Program-made: the position numbers and the translations under genes | Assembly: GCA_947396885.1 (NCBI GenBank) | Contig: OX377204.1 | Span: forward strand, 48,099,139 to 48,163,138 | Source: Heligmosomoides polygyrus polygyrus | Taxonomy: Eukaryota > Nematoda > Chromadorea > Rhabditida > Heligmosomidae | Direction: 5' to 3' | DNA: 64,000 nucleotides | Notes under the pieces: generated by a model | Database searches by the model: none | Seen by the model: the letters and a program-made list of their open reading frames with translations, nothing else | What the model was told of the DNA's origin: nothing | Part shown: in pieces, positions 56,103 through 64,000 of the stretch | Position numbering within the stretch: position 1 is the stretch's first letter | Layout: the number at the start of each line of letters is the position of its first letter

Positions 56103-56165
56103 ATGGATCCCAGTGGAAATGAAACCCTCGGGCGCGGCCACGTCTTCCCGATACAGAACTACAAG
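56103..56165 (+). CDS. hum-2: Myosin V exon 1 (residues 1-21)
   Basis: CCTACCATGG context, [20 protein letters not shown] then K, followed by donor AAG|GTGAGC. It ends in phase 0, matching the next exon. Class V N-termini are variable, so the start rests on the ATG context, phase and position, not on homology. A further upstream coding exon cannot be excluded. Confidence 0.7.
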
Positions 56166-59100
56166 GTGAGCTGGCTGATTTGATGCTGTCGGCGTGATCC
56201 TTGTTGGCGAGCGAGAACGCAACCCTAGTTGGAGGTACTGCTTCATAGAGCCCCTGCCTTGAAGTCGAGAGCCTTCTCTTCATTGTGAGCTAGCTGTGGG
56301 CGTCAAATTCTGAGAGGGTATGGCGAAGTCCAAAATCGTACATTATTTGGGCGCAGCCATTACAAGCGGGCGCAAACCTGAGCACCAGGCCGTCCCCTGA
56401 CGTTGCTTGACCCACGTGCTTTCCTCGGATGGCCGATGGCTGTACTCACAACATCCACGGCCCGCGAGTGGGCCGTCTTCTGTGCAGCTGTGGCTCTGAG
56501 CTTCCTTGGAAAGGCTCTCAGCTTGAAATTCTGGGCACTATTGTACTTTCGGGACTCCAGAGGACGAGGAGAGGTCGAAAAAAATTTTTTTCGCCCGAAC
56601 CTCGTCCAGGGGGGTTATTTGGGGTGCTGATCACGAATCTGACATCCGTTATTCGCTTTACGCTGGAGTTTGGGCGCATTCGGTGACCATTACCTTACTC
56701 ACCGGTACCCACCGTAACCTACCGTACTCCAGCGTAAAACGAAAAACGTATGTCAGATTCGTGATCAGCATCCCAAATAACCCCCATAGGCGAAGTTTGG
56801 GCGAAATCGGTGATTATGACCTCGACAGCCTTAGTCACCGGTACCTACCGTAACCTACCGTAATCGGCCGAAATTTCAAAAACGGATGTCAGATTCGTGA
56901 TCAGCACCCCAAATAACCCCTGGACGAGGTTTGGGCGAAAAAAAATTTTCGACCTCTCCTCGTCCTCTAGAGTCCCGAAAGTACAATAGTGCCGAAATTC
57001 TCGCTTCAGTACAGCTGTTTTTTTATGTAACAGAGCATCCAGGCTATTTTCGACCTTCATGGTGCTAATTTGCCGATGTGCGACTCTTCACACTCTTGAT
57101 TCCTACAGTGCGCTCATTATATTCTTTACTTTCCAGAAGGGAACGCGAGTCTGGCACCGCCATCCAGAACTGGTGTGGATACCTGGCGTACTAGAGCACG
57201 ATGTCACGTTTGCCACCAATTCAGTGCGAATACTTCTCGAGAACGATGAGGTGTGTTACCCTCGTGAAGGCCTGCTTTTGGAGAGTTGTAAACGGCTATT
57301 TAGGTGGTAGAGGTCGCGATCAGCTCTCTCAACCAACTTCCGTTTCTTCGCAACCCGGCAATCTTAGTGGGGAAGGATGACTTAACATCACTGTCTTATC
57401 TCCATGAACCCGCAGGTGCGTTGTCTAGGTGTTCGGATCTTCTTCTTCTTCTTCGCACCTAATATGCGAGTTCTCTTAATCGACGTTTTCGTCCCGTTGC
57501 AGAGTATGAACAGCCCCTAATGCGTACCTAAACCTCTATGCGACAGGGCGTGGCTAGTGCAATCAGTGCATGCGCCGATTCTCACGCTACGTTGTCACGT
57601 TATCCCCAATTAATGTTAGCGCTTCGGGTTCAGCCCTGACCAGCATGCCGTCTATCACTCTAGGATCAGTGAACTGATACCAGACTTCTCTCGGAGGGAA
57701 AAATTGATGGGTTCATCGACTAGTGTGGACCGAATACGTGTTCAAATGACACCCACGACATCGTCGAGAAGTTGAATTACAAAGAGATTAATCGATCTTT
57801 TCGCATTCACGATGACAAATAGCGTATCTAAGAAATTAGGTGAGGGACAACGGTTGAGGGATAAGGGGTAATAATTAAAGAAAAGTGAGCCTTCGAGATT
57901 TTATGTACGCATTATGCTTGCGCAAAATCCAACGAGTGGCTCGTCTCATCAACAATTGACCTCGGGCGAATGCGGAGCAAAACGGGAAAGCATGCTCACG
58001 TTGTGAAATTCATCATATACATTAGCCAGCCAACCATTCCGGGGTGTACCCCAAGGTGGAAGATACTCGATGACCGTCGTGGGTATCTCAGCATACGGTA
58101 GTTTTTTACCTTTACCCCTGGATTCATGAATCCATCCCTAAAAGTGCATTTATGCTTCACAACGGCTTGATCTGGGTAAGCGATGGTTGATTCAATGTCT
58201 TGCCTTTCGCAAAGATTGCTAGTATCAAGGCTGACTCCATCTGGGTGCTAATCCTACTGGGTCTGGTTGCACGAATTGCGTCTGTGAACAGGCAAAGCAT
58301 AGCATTATGTAAAAGTTTGCTAAGGAAGACTTCTAGGATTTCGGGGTTTTCGCTTCGAAACAATGTTTGCTGTGGCTTGCGGTTAGTTCCTAATCTTAGC
58401 TTTTGGTCGTAAAGACTGTATAATACTTACTCGATGTCGCGTTGCTGTAGAAACGGTAAGCAGGAAAAGGAAGTGTAGTCAATATCAGCGTCGGTTTTTG
58501 GTTGAGCCAAGCTCTTGAACATATGCACAAAGGCTGCGATTCTCCGTTGCAAAGCAGTTCTTATACAACTACGAATAGTTTGACTATCAAAATGAGGTTG
58601 AAGAACCGTCCTGACATGGTTCAGAAATACCAGATCACCTATGTCACTGTGGCCAAAGTCTTTGTAAAACTGGGGACGTTCTTTGTTTCGAGGCCACAGT
58701 ATTATTGTACCATTCGCTCTCTTTCAGTTCTGCATAACCTGCAGGTGCGGTTCGTCGAACGTGAGGTCATCTACACGTACTGTGGAATTGTTCTGGTGGC
58801 AATTAACCCGTACACGGAATGCCCCCATTTATATGGGGAGGAAGTGATTCAGGTACGTTCGCCAGTTGCTCGCTACACCTCGTGCTTCAGCGTCTCACTA
58901 CCTGTTTACTGTTATGCCAAAGCTTTTAGGTTTATAAAGGCGTCGGAAAGCAGGTGCGAGGACTGGACCCGCATATTTATGCTGTTGCTGAAGAAGTAAG
59001 TTTAGCATCTCATCCTGTTCATTAGGAACAGCTAGCCGTGAGGAGAAGGTCTATTGCAAATTTTTAGGTTTCAGGAAAGTAGGACCAAGCGTTTAAAAGT

Positions 59101-62100
59101 GAGTGAATATCGTTCTTCAAAATAATGTAATGTAAAATCAAACCAGTTCCGTTACGGTGGTAGTGCCTGGACTGAGAGCAGCAATCGTGCTCTGAGCACT
59201 GTGTGCGTCTGAACCAGCTGTCTTCAATAGGGTGCGCTGAGGACGGGGGACTCAAAAAAAAGGAAACCCCTGTCTAGTTTATTCATTCATTTATTAGTTG
59301 ACATAGGCCAAGTGCGAAAATTAATTAAACAAATGTGACTACTAGGACGCATTAGAATAGCTGTTACATGCATGGTCTAAGCGGGATCGATGGTTCAACA
59401 TGTATGACAATTCAGCGATGATAGTTGTAAAATGCGAGAAAAGCAGCTACGAAGTTACGAGCGCATGTAGTGCAGAACAATACAGTAGGGAGGAAAGGAA
59501 ACGCAATTAAGTGTAGCAAATTCCACGACTTGAAACGACTTATGAGTAAGCAGACGCCAGCGGGAAGTCGAAAAGCCAGCGAACATTTTTCGGAATTATG
59601 TAGTTAGCAAAAGCATAGTTTTGCATTTTAGGCCTTTTATGATCTGGCCGAATTCAAGAAATGCCAGTCGATAATCGTGAGCGGGGAGTCCGGCGCTGGA
59701 AAGACTGTGTCTGCGAAGTTCGTCATGAAGTGGGTGGCGGTTCACTGAGCTTGCCCTGATGTTTTGAGGCAGCTGCTGCCTACCTTTTATACTTGTTACG
59801 TCTTTCTCGCCTTCGTGGAGTCTTGCTTTCCAAAGAACTTTCAGATATTTTGCATCCATTGCGGGTCATCGTGATGGTTCTGCCGGAGTGGAGGATAGGG
59901 TTCTGGCTACGAATCCCATCATGGAGGCCATAGGCAACGCGAAAACTATTAGGTGGGTGATCGCACACTACCTGAAGCACAATTGGGAGTGTTTCTTACT
60001 TCAGGAATGACAACTCGTCCCGCTTCGGAAAATTTATCCAGATCAACTTCAGTGATAAGTTCACCATATCGGGAGCCGAGATGAAGACCTACTTATTGGA
60101 GAAGACCCGGCTGGTGTTTCAGGTGATACACCTTGTCTCCGTACGCGAATAGCATTTAATGTATATTTGTTCAGGCCCAACAAGAACGGAATTATCATAT
60201 ATTCTATCAGATGTGTGCTGCTCGTGACCATCCACTTCTGCAAGACTTCGGCCTAGGTAAAGAGGCTTTAGTTGTGAACAGAACATGAAACCCATCATTC
60301 TGGACGTCCTCGTAGGGAACTGCTGTCATTTGAAGTCGTTGACACTGCTGCTTAAACATATCCTATGCAGCTACTGTAGTACTTCGAACAGAGTTTTCTC
60401 GCCGAAATATCCTTTCCCACTAGAAGTGCATGTCATGCTTCTGCCTCTAGTGCCCCGGATCTTTGTGGCAATATGTGTAAGATTAAGAATGCGCTTTCTT
60501 CCGAGAGCGCGCTAAGTATCTCTGCTGATCGTTCAATATGTGTGAGACCAGTACACCGATGGACCAATGGCCATGCAGTTTTATGCTTCGCCTTCTTTCA
60601 TGAAGCAAGCAGTCGTTTGCTTAAGCTTATCGTTGGGGTAGTAATTGGGGGACGCGATTAGGCTTCAGTGCAGATTATACGCGGTTAAAGATGAAGATCC
60701 AATGATATAGTATCGAGTAAGGGTATCCTTGCTGATCCACCTTGAAAACAACAACGAACTGCTCGCTCCAAAAACTGCAGCTTCTGAATGTTTCCTAATT
60801 GTTCGGTGTCCCTAGGAGTGTGGAGTCAGAAAAAAAGAACTTCGCAGGTTTGCTGTGGTATCTTTGTCCAGCTTTTTAATGGAACTCATATTTGAAGAAT
60901 GCAGTGAGATGTACTGGTTCACAAGGCAGGGTGGTGAGAGCGAAATCTCTGGGGTAGACGATAGACAGAATTTCCTCGAAACAATGAAGGTGCGTGACCA
61001 TTCATCTTTTCAACCCAGTTTTGCCGTTCCTTTTCTCATTTTAAATAGCTCAATTCAGGCTCTAGATTTGCTCGGTTTCGATCACGAGAAGCAGAGAGAC
61101 ATATTCCGAATCCTGAAAGGGATCTTGCTGCTGGGAAATATTGAGTTCAAAGGCGACGGAGAGATTTCTTCCATATCAGTGCTGTGCTATTCCTATGATG
61201 CGATTCTAGATTGAGTTCTGTATCTGTGATGCTTCCGTTTTCAGCAAATGAACACAAACGAGGTCCATCAGCTGTGTTCGGATTATATGATCAGCGAACA
61301 ACCACTGCGACTTTGGCTAACTGCTCGCGAGATCCGCGCAGCGGGAGAAACTGTCAGGAAAGGGCTTGGACCACGCGAGGTAATATCGCATGTTTTGGGA
61401 TATTTTTGTGGTTAATGTTGTGGTTTGTCTAGTGTACTTAAGAAACAACGGTGATTTTATAGGCATGGAAGTAGCATAGCAGTAGGGAAAGCGGCGGTGA
61501 GCGTCTGTAGACATGTAAGTGATGTCAATGTGTGGAGTTAGACAATAAGAGACGATGTTTATGGAGCAATATTGGAGGGAATGGGCACGTGGCAGTGTAT
61601 GCGGAGGAGGTGTCGGCAGTCGCGTGCGCCACATACCAAGTTCTTGGCTCGTCTTTTCTTGTACCAGACGCCTGAGAAGGATAAAACGATCACCATCCAC
61701 TGGCCACGGCAAATCATCGGTGCAGGCCAAATACGCATTCGAATTGCCTCCATCACATCTTGTTAACGTGCAGTGCGTGGTACATACCAAACGGGATTGA
61801 TTAATGCCGTCCTTTATTCTTTTCATTCTTTACTGGAAGGAATTTGCTTCATAGTAGGAATGTTCAATCCAGCTTGTCTCTACCACAGTACTTAACCAAT
61901 TTAGTTAGCGTCATAGACGGTCATGTAGGGCATAAAAGGAAATTGGAGGGGCACCGGGAAGGTGCTTCAGGAGCTCTTTTTGTCTTACGAACTCCCGTTT
62001 GTGAAAACTGTGCTTTCTAATTTGCAAATTTAGTTATTATACTTACACCAGTGCCCCTTCGACAAGATTGTGATCTCCTTATGGGTGGAATGATAAACGA

Positions 62101-63295
62101 CGACGTTAGTCAGTCGCTCTCGGTATGCGACATAAATTCTACCTCTGCGGAGTATCTTGAAGGCAAATTGAATGCGTATTTGGCTTTGTTGTGGCGAACC
62201 GATGAAATAGTCAATGTTTTACCTTTCGCATAGGATTCTAATATCGATTTCAACGACCCGGACGAACGGATGGCTTGGTTGGCCTGAGGTGCCAACGACA
62301 ACCGCCGCCCCCTTCGACTCGCTGCTTGGCGCTCTAGCTCAATAGAGTAGCAGAACTGACTAGTTATTTACATTAGTCCTAAGAGAAGGCATCACCATAG
62401 CATAACGTATCAGTAGAATCTCCAGCAAAGCCTTGATCTTTGCTTGCTCAGAAAGTGGGAGATTTTTTCCCGCTGTAAGGTTAGATTTCAAGTGGCGTCA
62501 ACATCTCCTAGCCATCATGGAACAGTAATCTCACACCGCACATGGCCTTTTGGCTAGAGTGGAGTTGCAGCCACATGGCTTCCTCCAGATCAGTGCTTTT
62601 CATGCTTTGTAAATAAATTAATTTCACCTATTTCTTAGCGCAGACATTTTACCGACGAATCTAACGTTGATATGTGGTTTATTGAATGAGTCAGGAGAAT
62701 ATCGATATTTTCTGTTTCTCGCGATATTGCAGTCGGCAGAGGCGCTGATTGTGGTGTCTACCCCGGAGCGAGACTTTTCGTTCGACTTATGCTCAGGAAA
62801 GCCAAGCTTTCTGTCCTCGCTTAATTAGTATCACTATTGTCATTGTATGCGAAGAATAAGATACTGACCTGTCGATTGGCCACTAGAAATCATTGTACAG
62901 AACCAAATGCCTATCCAGATTGCCTCAAGGATAACGCTCAGAGAAAGAGTGTGCGGCCCATCACGAGCAGGTATTGGTTTATGCCATCCCTTATTCTTCA
63001 TTCACGTTTTGCAGGCTGTTCGTTCCCGTGATGCCCTAGCCAAGCTGATATACGCACAGTTGTTTTCCTGGTTTGTCAGTCGTTTCAATGACGCTTTGAT
63101 CGAAAGAGATGGAAAGGCCTCTCGCAACAGAAGCTTTATAGGGGTTCTTGATATCTATGGGTTAGTTTTTTAAATGAATTATTGCTAACCCTCGTTGATG
63201 TGATTCTTTGCAGTTTTGAGACATTTGATGTAAACAGCTTCGAACAATTTTGCATTAATTACGCAAACGAGAAGCTCCAGCAACAATTTAATCAG
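56103..63295 (+). CDS. hum-2: Class V unconventional myosin heavy chain, 5' part (14 exons, runs off window)
   Basis: Joining 56103-56165, 57137-57252, 57324-57415, 58728-58852, 58954-58995, 59632-59729, 59845-59952, 60005-60122, 60175-60256, 60898-60989, 61059-61178, 61245-61379, 63015-63160 and 63214-63295 gives 473 codons without a stop, all junctions in phase with GT-AG. It encodes an N-terminal SH3-like region ([14 protein letters not shown]), the [17 protein letters not shown] block, P-loop GESGAGKT (164-171), switch [11 protein letters not shown] (216-225) and switch II DIYGFE (443-448). The relay helix region ([13 protein letters not shown]) follows. [10 protein letters not shown] and [13 protein letters not shown] are typical of class V, the actin-based cargo transporter; hum-2 is the C. 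elegans member. The remainder of the motor, IQ neck, coiled coil and globular tail lie beyond the window. The symbol is by homology. Confidence 0.92.
56519..57006. mobile_element. Foldback element in myosin intron 1
   Basis: The left arm (GGGCACTATTGTACTTTCGG, AGGACGAGGAGAGGTCGAAA, GTTATTTGGGGTGCTGATCA) is repeated inverted at 56880-57006. Between the arms CACCGGTACC and CCGTAACCTACCGTA occur twice about 136 bases apart, and GTCAGATTCGTGATCAGCA occurs twice. About 490 bp, no ORF, no clear target duplication. Confidence 0.8.
57137..57252 (+). CDS. hum-2: Myosin V exon 2 (residues 22-60)
   Basis: Acceptor TACTTTCCAG; encodes [20 protein letters not shown] then [18 protein letters not shown], the SH3-like N-terminal domain. 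The donor is GAGGT|GTGTTA (phase 2), chosen because it alone keeps the frame into exon 3. Confidence 0.88.
57324..57415 (+). CDS. hum-2: Myosin V exon 3 (residues 60-91)
   Basis: Acceptor GCGATCAG; encodes [20 protein letters not shown] then [10 protein letters not shown], the highly conserved block before the motor core. Donor CGCAG|GTGCGT, phase 1. Confidence 0.9.
57420..58720. other. Myosin intron 3 (1.3 kb)
   Basis: Holds a TTC-run near 57438 and a partial R1 repeat near 58185-58330; nothing else recognised. Confidence 0.6.
58185..58330 (+). repeat. Dispersed repeat R1, partial copy in myosin intron 3
   Basis: GATTCAATGTCTTGCCTTTCGCAAAGATT corresponds to the AGTCAATGTTTTACCTTTCG-CATAGGATT block at 62208-62240, but only this half is clear. 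It is followed by a stretch (ATCAAGGCTGACTCCATCTG) of a kind I associate with hookworm repeats. Confidence 0.5.
58728..58852 (+). CDS. hum-2: Myosin V exon 4 (residues 91-132)
   Basis: Acceptor CTCTCTTTCAG; encodes VLHNLQVRF, then [20 protein letters not shown] and [25 protein letters not shown] is the near-invariant start of the motor core. Donor CAG|GTACGT. Confidence 0.95.
58954..58995 (+). CDS. hum-2: Myosin V exon 5 (residues 133-146)
   Basis: A 42-base micro-exon after GGAAAGCAG encoding [14 protein letters not shown], with donor GAA|GTAAGT. Homology to the DPHIFAVAEEA block of class V motors and exact phase support it despite its size. Confidence 0.9.
59632..59729 (+). CDS. hum-2: Myosin V exon 6, P-loop (residues 147-179)
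   Basis: Acceptor TTGCATTTTAG; encodes [20 protein letters not shown] then [20 protein letters not shown] is the ATP phosphate-binding loop. Donor ATGAA|GTGGGT, phase 2. Confidence 0.95.
59845..59952 (+). CDS. hum-2: Myosin V exon 7 (residues 179-215)
   Basis: Acceptor AACTTTCAG; encodes [11 protein letters not shown], then [20 protein letters not shown]. Donor AG|GTGGGT, phase 2, into a 52-base intron. Confidence 0.95.
60005..60122 (+). CDS. hum-2: Myosin V exon 8, switch I (residues 215-254)
   Basis: Acceptor TTACTTCAG; encodes [20 protein letters not shown] then [29 protein letters not shown] is switch [13 protein letters not shown] is class V-like. Donor CAG|GTGATA; the following intron is 52 bases. 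Confidence 0.96.
60175..60256 (+). CDS. hum-2: Myosin V exon 9 (residues 255-282)
   Basis: Acceptor TTTGTTCAG; encodes [20 protein letters not shown] then LLQDFGL, the conserved ERNYHIFYQ segment. Donor CTAG|GTAAAG, phase 1. Confidence 0.95.
60898..60989 (+). CDS. hum-2: Myosin V exon 10 (residues 282-312)
   Basis: Encodes [20 protein letters not shown] then [16 protein letters not shown] is conserved in myosin motors. The acceptor TATTTGAAG is weak but keeps phase with exon 9 and reads through. Donor AAG|GTGCGT. Confidence 0.88.
61059..61178 (+). CDS. hum-2: Myosin V exon 11 (residues 313-352)
   Basis: Acceptor CTCAATTCAG; encodes [20 protein letters not shown] then [20 protein letters not shown]. 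The donor TCA|GTGCTG is not strong but gives phase 0 into exon 12 across a 66-base intron. Confidence 0.9.
61245..61379 (+). CDS. hum-2: Myosin V exon 12 (residues 353-397)
   Basis: Acceptor TTCCGTTTTCAG; encodes [20 protein letters not shown] then [20 protein letters not shown] and LGPRE. Matches the variable L50 segment of the motor. Donor GAG|GTAATA. Confidence 0.88.
61660..61765 (-). repeat. Dispersed repeat R1 in myosin intron 12, minus strand
   Basis: On the minus strand: GATGGAGGCAATTCGAATGC, GTATTTGGCCTGCACC, TTGCCGTGGCCAGTGGATGG and CGTTTTATCCTTCTCAGG, in the order of the other R1 copies. Confidence 0.65.
62155..62290 (+). repeat. Dispersed repeat R1 in myosin intron 12, plus strand (fullest copy)
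   Basis: GAAGGCAAATTGAATGCGTA, GTGGCGAACCGATGAAATAG, TTTTACCTTTCGCATAGGAT and GGATGGCTTGGTTGGCCTGA. It is the most complete match to the consensus formed by the other copies. Confidence 0.7.
62835..62945 (-). repeat. Dispersed repeat R1 in myosin intron 12, minus strand, second copy
   Basis: On the minus strand: CTTGAGGCAATCTGGATAGG, CATTTGG, TAGTGGCCAATCGACAGGTC and TATCTTATTCTTCGCAT, diverged but collinear with 62155-62290. It ends about 70 bases before exon 13. Confidence 0.55.
63015..63160 (+). CDS. hum-2: Myosin V exon 13 (residues 398-446)
   Basis: Acceptor CACGTTTTGCAG; encodes [20 protein letters not shown] then [16 protein letters not shown] and FIGVLDIYG. RDALAKxIYAxLF and LDIYG (start of switch II) are diagnostic. 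Donor TATGG|GTTAGT, phase 2. Confidence 0.96.
63214..63295 (+). CDS. hum-2: Myosin V exon 14, switch II/relay (residues 446-473)
   Basis: Acceptor TTCTTTGCAG; completes GFETF and encodes [20 protein letters not shown] then FNQ, the relay region. Donor CAG|GTAGTA. The next exon lies beyond 64000. Confidence 0.96.
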
Positions 63296-63679
63296 GTAGT
63301 AATTATTTACCCTTTCCATCAATTCGTGATAACCCCACTTATTAAGTTTCTAGAGCGCTCTGACCGCTGATCGCGCAAGTGCTGGTGATTCGTAGCCTTG
63401 ATCTTTTGTCTGCTTGGATTCGAGTATCCCGCGCTCCACGTTCCTTAAAGATCAAGAATGCTTACGTTATAAGATAGGATTTTTTGTATACATATAAACG
63501 AATTAATCCGTCTGCACTATATGCACTCCATATCCTACTACATATAATAGGCTAATGTCACGTGTGCGTCACGGGAAGGGGGGGGGGACTAAAGCCAAAA
63601 GATGCCTACGACAGTACGGTGTATGCCAGCCGGGTTTTCTTTCAGCTTCACCATGGGCGATTGCTGGCGATCCTACAAC

Positions 63680-63922
63680 CTTGGCGGCGGATCATCCAAG
63701 TTTACGAGATATTCTGCGGGCAAGCTTCAGGGTATGAATGGGGATGAAGTGCAGAGTGTAAAGATTCAGATGACGTGCCGAAGACGTCGTCCAATGTGCG
63801 CTTGGCGGCGGATCACCCAAGTTTACGAGATATTCTGCGGGCAAGCTTCAGGGTATGAATGGGGATGAAGTGCAGAGTGTAAAGATTCAGATGACGTGCC
63901 GAAGACGTCGTCCAATGTGCGT
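63680..63922. repeat. 121-bp tandem duplication in a myosin intron
   Basis: CTTGGCGGCGGATCA occurs at 63680 and 63801; the 121-base units differ at about one base (ATCATCC against ATCACCC). Past 63922 the GGATTCAGAAGACGTGC-type motif repeats at shorter, irregular spacing up to the window end. Confidence 0.85.
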
Positions 63923-64000
63923 GCGCCGGGATTCAGAAGACGTGCTGAAGTAGGGATTCAGAAGTCGTCCAACGTAAGTAGGGATTCAGAAGACGTGCCG

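Larger units (their letters stand above)
61380..63014. other. Myosin intron 12 (1.6 kb) with R1 repeat copies
   Basis: Holds R1 copies near 61660-61765 (minus), 62155-62290 (plus) and 62835-62945 (minus). Otherwise no gene is visible. Confidence 0.6.

Overview
The window looks like a contig from a parasitic nematode, most likely a strongylid such as a hookworm. The evidence is short introns with TTTTCAG-type acceptors, RTE-type retrotransposons, Tc5-like, Tc1-like and mariner transposons, and dispersed repeats of a kind I associate with hookworm genomes. The species call is inference. Most of the 64 kb is repeat sequence with very few host genes.

The clear host gene is the 5' part of a class V unconventional myosin (hum-2-like) on the + strand. 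Fourteen exons between 56103 and 63295 join in phase into 473 codons. They run from the initiator ATG through the P-loop (GESGAGKT), switch I and switch II to the relay region; the rest lies beyond the right edge. Its larger introns hold a foldback element, several copies of a dispersed repeat and, after the last exon, a 121-bp tandem duplication. A few other stretches look like real exons without a recognisable product (17043-17220, 18180-18426 minus, 41597-41710, 42066-42261, 48966-49421).

Layout. 1-7.7 kb: decayed RTE retrotransposons (two minus-strand copies, one plus-strand copy, and the 3' end of a different RTE family joined head to head), with a GC-rich tandem repeat at 0.7-1.4 kb. 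7.7-13.2 kb: unassigned AT-rich DNA with homopolymer tracts. 13.2-15.8 kb: a Tc5-like long-TIR element between two matching 42-bp minisatellites. 15.8-19.6 kb: possible exons. 19.7-22.9 kb: foldback element copy A followed by a second Tc5-like element. 27.3-30.3 kb: a near-perfect palindrome with about 1.05-kb arms. 34.5-41.3 kb: two mariners, a Tc1-like element and a MITE. 43.5-48.3 kb: foldback copy B, interrupted by a MULE-like insertion, a third Tc5-like element and a repeat fragment. 50-55 kb: microsatellite, long-TIR elements and a second MITE. 56-64 kb: myosin V.

The most informative part is the transposon archaeology. Target-site duplications are readable for most elements (9 bp for the foldback family, 10 bp for the MULE-like insertion, TNA in CTNAG for the Tc5-like family, TA for Tc1/mariner, TAA for the MITEs). 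Copy A acts as an empty-site reference for copy B, which gives an order of insertions. The Tc5-like TIRs and several other repeats carry tRNA-like A-box/B-box segments, and the three Tc5-like elements keep remnants of the same small N-terminal ORF.
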